From: Camellia lanceoleosa
Lineage: Eukaryota; Streptophyta; Magnoliopsida; Ericales; Theaceae
Assembly (NCBI GenBank): GCA_025200525.1
Contig: CM045770.1
Span: 136,428,200-136,492,199 of the forward strand
Length of the DNA: 64,000 nucleotides
Direction: 5' to 3'
Shown here: positions 35,046 to 45,537 of the stretch, piece after piece
How the letters are laid out: each line of letters starts with the position of its first letter
Numbering within the stretch: position 1 is the first letter of the stretch
Position numbers and translations under genes: made by a program
The notes under the pieces: generated by a model
What the model was told of the DNA's origin: nothing
What the model saw: the letters and a program-made list of their open reading frames with translations, nothing else
Databases searched by the model: none

Positions 35046-35437
35046 ATGAACAAGACCGTTGATCCACGTCAGTTTGTGGTGCAGAGCATTGAAGGAAACA
35101 CTTTGGGAATGCTACACCTGCAATTAATAAGATGGATGGGGGCTGTGTTCATTTATGATCCATATTGGGTTTGAACTAGATGTCTAGCAGGCTATTTTTC
35201 AACAGTAGAGGAGAAGGGAGAACACTCACGGAGTTGGACACACAGATGAATCGAAGTGGCAAGCCTTCGTGCACGGGGAGTAGGACGTCGAGGGAACATG
35301 AAAAACGCCAGTCCTCGCATCGACGAAGTACTTCACCCAGAAGGGAAAAATAGCAACGGGGCAGCTCCCTTCCACCATGCTCGAGAGAGACCAAGGTGAC
35401 ACCGCACCCGTTGAGTTTTGTGGTTTTTGTGGGGAAC

Positions 35438-36097
35438 AAACCGATGACAGAAGCAGATTCAGTTGAACACGACCCAAATGTGGCGGTCGAGTTTTCTCGA
35501 CAAATTTTTCCACCTGAAGTTTAGCAATCGATGGTTGGTCGACCTGACTTCGAAGTGTTTCGGAAGGGCATCCATGGAGCGGTGAGAGGGTTGTATACCG
35601 CCTATGAGATCGGCATGCACCTTCGAGCCGCACGGCGGGAGATAGAGCAAAAGGATGAATGCATTCAAAACTTAGAAGCTCGTGTGAAAAAGGCTGAGCG
35701 CGAGCTACGAAAGGTCAAAACCGCCAAAACACAATCGGCTGGCCAAGCTAACCCGATTGTGAAAGAAATGGTGACCCAACGGCTCATAAGTCATGCTATT
35801 GCCGATCGAGATATGGCAAGCATGTTTGCAATAGAGGCGGCAAGGACCAGGGCTTATGAAAAAGGCTTCCATGAGGGCTGAAAAGTTGGGATACAGAGGA
35901 CTAAAGAAAATCTCGCCGAGGAGGTCTGCCGATGCGAGAATCGTGGATTCAAGCACGGGTGGGTCAAGAATCTCCAGGCTGCAGAGGCGCTTCGAGCAGC
36001 GGGTGTTGATTCGGCGTCGATGCTGTATCAGAGTCATCATTTTCCCTTTGCAGCTTTCGAAGTCGAGAAGAGTGACGACGAGGGGGATGTCGAATAA
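35438..36097 (+). pseudogene. Second antisense module of element A, C-terminal coiled-coil part
   Basis: One frame from about 35438 to the stop at 36095-36097, with two internal stops (TAG at 35522, from CAG; TGA at 35879, from TGG). It reads VEFSRQIFPPEV, RPDFEVFRKGIHGAVRGLYT, a heptad-rich stretch (REIEQKDECIQNLEARVKKA), then EEVCRCENRGFKHGWVKNLQ and an acidic end KSDDEGDVE. The NRGFKHG(C/W)(L/V)K-L-A motif and acidic tail match the C-terminus of the first antisense gene at 33830-33940. It therefore looks like a diverged extra C-terminal unit. Function unknown. Confidence 0.72.
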
Positions 36098-36339
36098 AAG
36101 TAGACATATTGTAACGCTCTAACGTAGATTGGGAGCGAATTATGTATTATCGATTAATTCAACGAAACATTTTATTTTAAACGTTTGTGTGTTGTTTCAA
36201 TTTATGTTTATAAATTCGGTTATGATCATCTTCCATTTTTCGATAACTACGTTTATGCATTTTAATCATAATACACAAAAAGCGCGCAGAATTCTGAGGC
36301 ATTTTTCTTGGTCAAACTTGGACCGATCGTGTCTTACAA

Positions 36340-37085
36340 GGATTGGGCTGCAAATTCGGGGCTTTTATCTTGGCCAATCATGAAATCTACGAAGGGCACT
36401 CCGAATTCGGAGACTTATTCGGCCAAACAGTGTCATCACTGATGGAGCTCCAAATTCGGAGCTTTCATCTTGGCCAATCGTGAAATCCACTAAGGGCGCT
36501 CTGAATCCGGAGACTTATTCGGCCCAAAAGTGTCATTCACTGATGGATTCGGAGGCTTTTATCTTGGCCTATCGTGAGATCCATGAAGGGCGCTCCGCAT
36601 CCGGAGACTTATTCAGCCCAAAAGTGTCCTTCACTGATAGGGCTTCGAATTCTGAGGCTTTTATCTTGCCCAATCGTGAAATCCACAAAGGGTGCTCCGA
36701 ATCCGAAGACTTATTCGGTCCAAAAGTGTCGTTCACTGATGGGGCTCCAAATTCGGAGGCTTTTATCTTGGCCAATCGTGAGATCCACGAAGGGAGCTTC
36801 GCATCCGGAGACTAATTTGGCCCAAAAGTGTCGTTCACTGATGGGGCTTCGAATTCGGAGGCTTTTATCTTGGCCAATCGTGAGATCCACGAAGGGCGCT
36901 TCGAATTCGGAGACTTATTCGGCCCAAAAGTGTCGTTCACTGATGGGGCTCCGAATTTGGAGGCTTTTATCTTGGCCAATCGTGAGATCCACGAAGGGCG
37001 CTCCGAATCCGGAGGCTTACTCGGCCCAAAAGTGTCGTTCACTGATGGGGCTCCGAATTTGAAGGCTTTTATCTTCGAACTAAAA
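36340..37085. repeat. Tandem array in element A, 102-bp units
   Basis: The landmark ttttatcttggccaatcgtg recurs at 36363, 36463, 36557, 36659, 36761, 36863, 36965 and 37067 (mostly exactly 102 apart). Because 102 is 34 codons, the array reads open on both strands as a 34-residue repeat (plus: ILANREIHEGRSESGGLLGP...). It lies directly downstream of integrase in the element's sense. The palindrome ctccgaattcggag recurs in each unit. Confidence 0.95.
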
Positions 37086-37173
37086 TTTCATATAGCGAAA
37101 TAAGTTGCATTAAAAGAGTGAAAGCTGTACACGGTGAATAGTCAAAACAAGTTATCATGCCTCACAAGTCGGG

Positions 37174-38479
37174 TTAATGATAAAATTTACGCAAATGCGT
37201 GGAGTTCCAAGGACGCGGCAGGCTTCTCCCAGATATGTCTTTGAGTTGATATGCCCCTATTCCCGCGATTGAGTTGATTTGATAGGGGTCGTCCCAGTTA
37301 GGACCCAATTTTTTGTCAGTTGGATTCCTAGCTGCGAGAAGGACTTTTTTCAGGACCAATTCTCTTGGCGCATAGCGGCGTAGCTGAACATGTTGATTAT
37401 ACGACTTAGCAAGCTACTGTTGGTACCGTGCCACGGATGCAAGGGCACGGTCTCTTCGTTCCTCAATCAGAGTCAAATCCAAGGCAAGCATCATGTCATT
37501 TCGGCCCATATCAAAAACTTTCGATTTCAAGGTTGGGAGGCCGATCTCCAAGGGGATGATTGCCTGGGTTTCGAAGCATAAAGCGAATGGCGTTTCCCCA
37601 GTGGATTGCCTCGGAGTAGTGCAATGAGACCACAACACACTCGGTATTTCTTCAACCCATCTACCTTTGGCTTTCTCTAGTCTCTTCTTGATGCCGTCCA
37701 AGATGGCTTTGTTGGAGGCTTCAGCTTGACCATTGCTCTGTGGATAAGCCGGGGTGGAGAAATAGGGCTGAATACCATACGTGCTGCACAATTCTCGGTA
37801 GACACCACAATCAAACTGGGTGCCATTGTTTGAAATGAGAGCTCTTGGAATGCTGAATCATGTTATGATATTCTTCCATACAAAACGCCTAACATCAGTA
37901 TCACGGATGTGTGTTAGTGCCTCCGCTTCGACCCATTTTGTGAAGTAATCCGTCACGATAATTAAGAATCGCTTGTTTCCTGGGGCCCGTGGCAATGGCC
38001 CGATAATATCAAGCCCCTATTGAGCGAACGGCCAAAGACTGGTGATTGAGCTCAACTCCTCGGCTGACAAATAGGTTAACGGGGAAAACTTCTGGCATTG
38101 TTCACATTTCTTGATGTAACACTCGGCATCAGCTCTCATGGTCGGCCAGTAGTACCCCTGTGTTACAGCTCGATGAGTCAAAGAATGCCCACCAGAATGG
38201 GCACCACAACTATCTTTGTGTATTTTGGTCAAGAGTTCTTCGACTTTATCCGGATGAACGCATTCTAGGTACGAACTAGAAAAGGGATTTTTTGTAGAGC
38301 TTTCCTTGCGGATCTAAATAATATCGCAGGGCTTTGTTTCGCAGTATGTGCGCTTCTTTCTTGTCCGTTGGAAGTTGTTTGGAAGACAGAAATGCAGTGA
38401 TGGGGTCCATCCAACTTGGACCTGATTCTATGATATTGATTTGAATTGACTCTGAGGGGGTAATGCTTGGCTCAGGGAT
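37174..38479 (-). pseudogene. Element A integrase
   Basis: Inserts cDNA into the genome. The zinc-binding H2C2 region is seen (KIHKDSCGAHSGGHSLTHR, then CEQCQKF). The core has GLDIIGPLPRAPG with the first Asp. The second catalytic Asp of the usual S-D-N-G-T is Asn here (ISNNGTQF). The Glu is in YPQSNGQAEASNKAIL. The C-terminal part ends LGPNWDDPYQINSIAGIGAY and PRPWNSTHLRKFYH. Stops interrupt it (for example TAG for Trp before GLDI). It is non-functional both by stops and by the Asp-to-Asn change. Confidence 0.92.
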
Positions 38480-38925
38480 GCATCCTACTTCAATTGTCCG
38501 TTTAATTTTTGAGTTGATGGCGGAGGCTAGGTAGGCTAGGGCATCTGCATGTGTGTTCTGATCCCGGGTTATTTGATTTAACTCACGATGGTCGAATTTT
38601 GCAAGCAAAGAGTTGGTCGTTTTCATGTAAGCTGCCATACGGTCATTTTTGGCTGCGTATTCCCCCTTCAATTGGTTGATGACTAGCTTTGAGTTGCAGA
38701 AGATAAGCAAACGCCGAGTATCGAGGAGATGTGCATTCCGCAAGCCGGTTAACAACGCTTCGTATTCGGCCTCATTGTTCGATGTTTCGAAGCCCAGTTT
38801 AACAGCCTGCTCGATTATTGCCCCGTCAAGAGCCATGATCACTACACCCGCCCCATTGCCACGTTGGTTGGATGATCCGTCACAATACAACTGCCAAATG
38901 TCCCCTACATAAATTCTCTAGTTCG
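38480..38925 (-). pseudogene. Element A second RNase H (archaeal-type)
   Basis: [33 protein letters not shown], then LLIFCNSKLVINQLKGEY and NTHADALAYLAS. Dual RNase H is a hallmark of the Tat lineage. Of the four acidic catalytic positions, the third, normally D in F-S-D-S, is Asn here (FCNS), consistent with G-to-A decay. Confidence 0.9.
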
Positions 38926-40281
38926 GCTTAGGTTGAATTTGATCAAACTTAAAGTCGGCAAGGCATCTAGTGAATTTGGCCACAAAGTCGGCGAGCACTT
39001 GCCCCTTGATAGAGGTTCTAAGCAGAAATTGAATATCATACTAGCCGAGTTCGAGAGCCTATTTTGAAATGCGCCCTGATGCTTCTGCATTACAGAGTAC
39101 TGACTGGAGGGGGTAGTCTGTTAGTACCCCAATGGTATGCCCTTGAAAGTAATGCATCAGTTTTCTTGTTGCCATGACGAGAGCCAGGACAAGTTTTTCC
39201 AATGGAAGGTAGCGTGTTTCGGCTTCAACCATTGCTTTGCTCACATAATAAAATGGCTACTGCTCTCCAAGTTCTTCCTTTAACGATGATATAGCGCTGA
39301 CATTGCGCCAGATATAAAATGAGCGGATTACCTGTTGAAGGTGTTGTCAAGAGCGGAACTGACCGGAGGTAAGTCTTCAAATCTTCCAAAGAGACTTCAC
39401 ACTCAGGGGTCCATTCAAAAGCTTTGCCCTGGCGAAGGGTATGAAAGAATTGCCAGCAACGATCTGTGGATTGACTGATGAATCTGTTAAGTGCGGCGGC
39501 CATTCCCATCAGCTTTTGAACCTCTTTGACCGATCAAGGAGAGGTGAGCTCTAGAATCGCTGTGATTTGCCTCGGGTTGGCTTCGATTCCACGGTGGTTA
39601 ACAATGTAGCCAAGGAATTTGTCGGACCCGATGTCGAAGGCACATTTGGAAGCGTTCAGCTTCATTTTGTATTTGCGAAGAATGCCGAATGTCTCTTCTA
39701 GATCGGTTAGATGAATTTGCTCTTCTTTGGACTTGACCACCATATCATCGACGTATACTTCCATAGTACGGCCGAGTTGCTCTTTGAACATGGTAGTGAC
39801 TAGTCTTTGGTAGGTTACCTCCGCATTCTTCAGCCCAAAAGGCATAACCTTATAGCAATAGGTTCCTCTTGGGGTGAGGAATGCAATTTTGTCGTGGTCA
39901 TTCGGATGCATGGCAATTTGATGGTAGCCCCTGTATGTATCCAGGAAGCTCATACGTTGATGATGTGCCGTTGCATTTATAAGTTGGTCAATTCTGGGGA
40001 GGGGAAAGCAATCTTTGGAACAAGCTTTGTTTAAGTCCGTGAAATCCACACAAACACGCCAAGTTTCATTTTTCTTCTTTACAACCATAGTATTCGACAG
40101 TCATGTAGGATAATTCACTCCACAAATTGCCCCGGCATCAAGTGTCGATCAACTTCTTCAACAACGGCGATATCTTCATGGCTGATCGGCGGCTTTTCTG
40201 AATAATCGGCTTACATTTGGGGTCAACATTTAATCTGTGGTGAGAAACAGTTGGATCCACCCCCGGCATCTCATATGGTGA
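38926..40281 (-). pseudogene. Element A reverse transcriptase and first RNase H
   Basis: RT motifs: WRVCVDFTDLNKACSKD, FPLPRIDQL, HHQRMSFLDTYRGYHQIAM, YCYKVMPFGLKNAEVTYQRL, the catalytic EVYVDDMVVKSKE (39738-39760), and LNASKCAFDIGSDKFLGYIV. RNase H follows: MGMAAALNRFISQSTDRC, the E-T-RYLPLEKLVLALV region and LTDYPLQSVL. Stops split it, including a TAG after ALELG at the same codon as in element B. The segment upstream of about 40090 is more damaged. Confidence 0.92.
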
Positions 40282-40881
40282 CTACGCAAATACATCAAGG
40301 TTGTCGAGTAAGAAGGAGACTAGCTGTTGCTTGTTGACTTTATTCAGGGAAGCGCCGACCATGAAGAACTTGTCAGGGTTCCTATCAATTTCAACTCGAT
40401 CTAGATCTTCAGTTGCTTTTTCACTTGGAAGCCGCCCAATATCGTCGAGGCTCTCTTGATCCGGCACCTCAATAGAATTCATTTCCAACTCTCTTGGTGT
40501 CCTTGCGGCAAGAAGATAACATGCTTGTGCCGATTTTTGGGAACCACAAATTTGTTTAATGCCGCGTTCAGTCGGGAAGCGAAGTAGTTGATGATAGGTG
40601 CTTGGCACGGCCTGCATGATATGCAGCCAAGTTCGTCCCATGATAAGATTATCTGGCGAAGGAAGCTTGACAACCAAAAATTCCACATCCACTGATCGGG
40701 AGCCCACTCGAACTAGCAATGTGATTTTACCCAACGGATATTCTGGATTAGCGTTGAAGCCGAATAACGGGTAATGAGCTAGAGACAGGTCCGACTCAGT
40801 GAAGCCGAGTTTGACGAAGGTCTTGTAGTACATAACTTCTGATGTGCTCCCTTGATCAATGAGAACACGCTCAACGGTGAA
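40282..40881 (-). pseudogene. Element A aspartic protease and linker
   Basis: FTVERVLIDQGSTSEVMYY holds the D-x-G-S/T active site, then LFGFNANPEYPLGKITLLV, VEFLVVKLPSPDNLIMGRTW and LHIMQAVPSTYHQLLRFPT. It is nearly the same domain as in element B. One stop precedes FTVER and one follows NLDVFA. Confidence 0.9.
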
Positions 40882-42584
40882 TCAGTTTATGTGTAGCTCG
40901 ATGACCAAGGGATCAGTGTGGGAAAGCGTCACGCCAACCAAATCTGAATCATCGAAAGTAATACTCGTAGCTTCGTGGGGCCGTTTCACTGGTGTGATTT
41001 TCTTTTGGGGGTTAGGATGTGACTGAATTGTATGTACGGCGGATGCCGTTGACAAGCTGTATATCATATGGATTATGTCGAGTGGAGGTGAATCCTGCCA
41101 TAGAGCAACTGTTTTGGTTAAGTCATTCTTTCGGACGTGTTGCTTAAGCCAACCGTTTTGTACCAACTCCTTAAGGTGATCTTTCAAAGCATAACAACTT
41201 TCGGTATCATGACCGTGGTCTTTGTGATATTTGCAGCGCCTATCCCGTCTCCTCGTGTCGGGAGGTCCCACCATCTTGGGTGGCCATTTGAAGAATGAAA
41301 GATGTTGTACTTTAGACATAACCGTACTGATCGGCTCTGACAACTTTGTATATTTCTTGTCCGTGCGCCTTATGCACCTGCTATCCACTTGAAGTTGTTC
41401 ATTAGACCATTGTGGACATTGGTTGTTTGATCGGCACGAATATCGTCTTTTGTCTCGTTTAGTCCAATTTCGTGGTTTAGGGCTCTGTGATGGTACAAAA
41501 TTTATTGGCTGAACAATTTCAGATGGGGCCGTCTTGTTGGCCTTGTGCCCGGCTTTGACCCGCAGGGCGTCATCTTCCACTTTGCAATATTCCTCGACTT
41601 TCTTCATCAACAACTAGACTGTTTTGGGGGCCCTTCTGGTTAAGGAGCTTCGGAGGGCACTATTCGGATGCAACCCCATTTTAAAGGCGGTGATGGCCAT
41701 GGAGTCATTGCAGGCATCATCTACAAGATTAAAGCATTCCCAATAGCGCGCCGAATATGCTCGTAGGGTTTCCCCTAGTTGGATTTGCATTGCCCAGAGA
41801 GAATCGGCCTGCTTCGGCTGGCCTCATTGGTGATGAACCTTGCCCTGAAGGATTTTTAGAGTTGATGGAAGCTCTTAATTGATGCCGGCTCCAATTTATA
41901 GTATCATCTGACAGCCAAAGGTCCCAAACTGCTTGGAAATATTCGACACATAAGGGCCTCGTCATCTGCATGTAGCGTCATGGCTTGCTTATAATGACGG
42001 ATGTGATCTGTGGGGTCCGATTTTCCATCATATAGGGTGAACGATGGAGCTTTGAACTTTTTGGGTAGCACTGCCCATGTGATCCTTCGAATAAAGGGGT
42101 CATGTTGATCTTCTTCGTCTGAACCATTTCTTCTTCGCTTATTCCGTGCACACGGACTCTCTTCGGAGGAACTGGAGGTTTCGACTCCTCCCTTCTTCTT
42201 GGATTCTAGGGATGATGAGTCAGAATCACCGTCACTATCTTGTCTCCGAACTCGAGGTCGTCGACCATCCCTTCTCAGAGGTCATACCGGATCTTGGCGT
42301 GCAGCTTGTTGGGATTTTGCCACCTCCAAGGCCAAATCCTGTCGAAGGCACTCATTCTAAGGGATCATGTTTTCCAACCTCTGTTCGTTTTGCTTTGCCT
42401 AATCCATACTTGCTTGCATTGTCACATGTGCTGATGTCGAGGGTGAGGTCTGGGCAACTGAGTCGAAGTTCAAGGTTCTTTGTATGGCGATGGTCTCGGG
42501 CCCAAGCATGTTGCTTGGAGTGGTTTTGTCTTGTCGCGTAAGGTCGTCAGCAACTATCGGAGGATCTTCTGTTACGCCCGCCAT
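40882..42584 (-). pseudogene. Element A Gag
   Basis: Starts at an ATG 16 bases from the primer site (MAGVTEDPPIVADDL). The capsid domain reads FTLYDGKSDPTDHIRHYKQA and LMCRIFPSSLGPLAVRWYY. The nucleocapsid CX2HX4HX4C motif, typical of Tat elements, is at 41194-41235 (CKYHKDHGHDTESC). Several stops and at least one frameshift near 41700 break the frame. Confidence 0.9.
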
Positions 42585-42599
42585 GGATATGCTGGAGTA

Positions 42600-42618
42600 T
42601 TCCCACAGACGGCGCCAA
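42600..42618 (-). other. Element A primer-binding site
   Basis: The minus-strand sequence ttggcgccgtctgtgggaa begins right after the 5' LTR end. TGGCGCC matches tRNAs ending GGCGCCA, as used by Athila/Tat elements (tRNA-Asp type). Element B has ttggcgccgtctttgggaa. Confidence 0.85.
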
Positions 42619-42619
42619 T

Positions 42620-43047
42620 TGTGGAGAAGTGGTTCGGAAATACTCTTTGGATCTAGTAGGACGCTCGTGATCCTCAGCTAGTCACCTGAAAAGGAATTAA
42701 CACTCCGGTTGAGGGTGCCAGAATTAGCACTCTGACAAATAAGTCAGTGTATACTCTCTTGGTTGCTTATATCTCAAGTTAAACTTATTTGTTCTCACAT
42801 ACCTCTTTTGCCTGATGCTCATCTTATTTATAGTTGTCCTCGATGTTGATGGCTGGGCCCACCTTTCGTTCAGTAAACAATCGCTCATTCGGCTATCTCT
42901 TCAAATTCGGCCCAATCTACAACTGATACAGAGGCTGATCTGGATATTCGGCCTCTGTCCCTCGGGGCTGGAGCCGTATAGTACATGATCTAGTTTCTTC
43001 TTTAATATATTCGGCTATCCTACGTAATAATTTACTCGGCCCCCACA
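42620..43047 (-). mobile_element. Element A 5' LTR
   Basis: Minus-strand start tgtgggggccgag, end acttctccaca (TG...CA). A TATA box ctataaataag lies on the minus strand at about 42826. The target duplication gtgct follows at 43048-43052. Confidence 0.95.
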
Positions 43048-43052
43048 GTGCT

Positions 43053-44503
43053 GCTTTTGAGTTCTTGGAAAGCATGGCTCAGTTTCAGTTGACTTGTTTT
43101 AGCCTTGTATTGTGGGCTTAAGTTGCTTTGTGCATTTTCAAAAATGTGAAGATATTTTTCTTTTGTTTTGTTTGATTACCCAAATCCTATCTTTTAATAG
43201 TTGATGTTAGTAAATGAACCATAGTTTGAGTTTGAAGGAATTTATTGTATTATATTTTACTTTATTCTTTTGTTTGGTTTTCTATTAAGTATGAGTTGTC
43301 CTAAAGAAGTGTCACAATTTGTTTTGCTTCACTAGTGGGTTTTTTGGGTTGTGTTGTCAATAATTAGGTTCACATCTAAGAAGTACGATCACTTCTAAGA
43401 AGGTAACGTGTCATGTGCGACACTGACATGACACTTGTTGGACACTTTTCAACACTTAAAAACACATATGAAATACATTATAAATTTGAATAAAGTAACT
43501 TAAAATTTAATGATAAAACAAAAATAATGTAAATTTATATACATACTCCTTTAAACTTTAAAAATTATTATCTCTGACTTAAATATTCATATATATGACA
43601 TATAATAAATATATAAAATTATTAGCGTGTCTTGTGACATGTTACATGTTTGTGCTTTGTAGGTTCACATAGTGGTTGCCCTCCACTTGAAGTGGCATCT
43701 AAGCAATGACCCTAAAAAAGGGGGCATATCTTGCTTGGTTCTAATTTGAATTTTTTTAGAAGTAATTTTGCTAGTGTTTGCTTGGGCTTTGTAAAGTTAT
43801 TTTCAGTAAGCAAGAAGAGTGCTCTAATTGCTTTACATGGGTGGAGTGCAACAAAGATGTCCTTTTTTTTAAACCTCCCAATGTGTTTTTATTTTCAAAG
43901 ATTCTTGATTGTATTTTCTTTGTGATCATTCTATGATCTAATGTGGTACTTTGGTTAAGTTGGGTTTTGTTCATTGCGAGTTCTTTATTCTGTCACCCTT
44001 TTTTACAAGTATGGTTCCATCACTCTATCTGATTCTATAAGATGATGATGCCCCTATCATGTCAATAGTGTCCTACATAGTCTAAAATACTATAAGACCA
44101 TACGGTCAAACTCTTCTTACACCCTTTTCCCATGTCGTCTAACAGGTCAACAATCATTGAGCTGACATAGAAAAACCATGGGCCACTATTGCAATTTGAA
44201 GTTTTGAACCAATATTCTCAAAATACTTTTGTTTCAATCAACAAGAAGAAAAACATCACTTGTAAAAACCAATAGCATGCTAACCAATGAAAGCATACAA
44301 TAAGACCCATATTGAACCCAAGTTGGTGTGGCAGGGTTCCAAGTAGGCCTATGTGAAAGTTTTAGGTTGGCCTTTTTTGGTCAAATGCTATGCACGGTTT
44401 TAGGGGCTTGATGTTGTTTGCCTTTGGTTATTGATTTGAGTCTTGGATGGGCTAGCTTTGCCGTTATGTCCTTTTAAAAAACTTTTATCTATTTTACAGT
44501 TCT
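43053..44503 (+). repeat. Host repeat between elements A and B: diverged eIF4A-III-like intron copy 3
   Basis: gattacccaaatcctatctttt and tgatgttagtaa near 43180 match 29617-29665, and tttgcttgggctttgtaaag near 43775 matches 30535. 43990-44503 matches the reverse of about 26900-27370. No exon is seen. It continues at 56698 beyond element B. 43390-43640 holds AT-rich sequence with nothing recognised. Confidence 0.7.
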
Positions 44504-45470
44504 TGCGAGAGGAGATTTGCACCTCTTATGCGGAAGATTCTGATAGCCAGTCGTAACGGACTTCACGACGCCATGCCATTTACTCCATTGGTGCGGTCCG
44601 CCGGTCCGTTTTGCACGATGATGGGAATTGGCCGGGCAGGCATAGGCTATGGCCACGGCCGAGGGACCGGCCGGGCAGACGGAAACTATGGCATGACCGA
44701 GCAGTGACCTTCACGCATTTGGCGAGGCACGCACTGGTGTGTGGAGACCGAGTTAACTGTTGCCCGAGCTAGACTGTGGACTCGGTCAGGGACGGCACGC
44801 CCTCGACCGACCAGTCGATATAAAGTCGTTCCATGGGACCGAGATTGGAGGAAGAACGGATGGAGGCTGGCATGCCTCACAACTGGTTTGCTAGAATTGA
44901 CAGGACGAGATTACCTCGGCCTTGGGTGTCCGATGTCTGCTCCCAGGCCGAGGGGCACTTCGGGGATTCATAGCTCGGTTTTATGCTTGTGGTGGCAATT
45001 CTCCATCAAGGGACAGGCTAGTTGTGGCATTCCGGTTAGGTGTGCCACCTGGGCTAATGGCGTGAGGGAGAGGACATCTGCTCCACGCACGCCTCAATAC
45101 CGTTGGACAATTTTGTATGTACTGGTGGGAGTACTAGGCCTTTACACGCGTAAGGTGGTGAGAGGTAAGCACTGCCACCTGTCCAGGGAAGGACAGCAGA
45201 GGTAGTGCGCGCACAATCTTGGGGCTGCATGGCCAGCCTAGAAATATGGAGGAAGAGGAACGTTGGAGGTAAGCGAATTCACTCTATCAAAAACTCCTTC
45301 TCTCTAATAGCCTTCTTCTTCCCCAAGTGATCTGACTTGATCGTCGGAGGGTCATTCCGGCACATCACCGCCGGGCAGCTCACCATCTTTGTGTTGCAGA
45401 GATAGACGCCGTCACAAGAAGCTTGACGTCCAAGGAGTACGGAAAGAAAAGGATACTTCGCCCCCGTACA
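44504..45470 (+). mobile_element. Element B 5' LTR
   Basis: Starts tgcgagaggagatttgcacc, ends cgcccccgtaca. A TATA box tataaa is at 44819-44824. It is G+C-rich, unlike surrounding DNA. Partner copy 55746-56697. Confidence 0.94.
44819..44824 (+). promoter_or_regulatory. TATA box of element B 5' LTR
   Basis: gatataaagtcgttcc, about 315 bases into the LTR, conserved at 56057-56062 in the 3' LTR. It marks the probable U3/R boundary. Confidence 0.6.
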
Positions 45471-45471
45471 A

Positions 45472-45490
45472 TTGGCGCCGTCTTTGGGAA
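45472..45490 (+). other. Element B primer-binding site
   Basis: ttggcgccgtctttgggaa directly after the LTR. Same type as element A. Confidence 0.85.
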
Positions 45491-45537
45491 TTCTTTGATA
45501 CTCAACCCTTGTTCTTCAAGCCTCTTCAACCATTTCC

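Larger units (their letters stand above)
30975..43047 (-). mobile_element. Element A: full-length Tat-lineage Ty3/gypsy retrotransposon, 12.07 kb
   Basis: LTRs of 427 and 428 bp, perfect target duplication gtgct, primer site, gag, protease, RT, RNase H, second RNase H, integrase and polypurine tract are all in minus-strand order. The stretch between integrase and 3' LTR (31.4-37.2 kb) is unusually long. It holds two tandem arrays and two antisense reading regions. By-eye LTR comparison gives roughly 33 substitutions in about 428 positions (about 92% identity), many of them transitions, so it is not recent. The dual RNase H and CX2HX4HX4C Gag knuckle place it in the Tat clade. Many stops and changed catalytic residues make it defective. 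Confidence 0.95.

Noticed and set aside
24064..37085. Regular repeats as a CRISPR array
   Set aside because: Units are 102-178 bp tandem copies without unique spacers, in a plant nuclear context.
36340..37103. Possible repetitive protein gene (34-residue repeats)
   Set aside because: The 102-bp array reads open on both strands equally and has no consistent start or stop; better explained as a retrotransposon tandem repeat.
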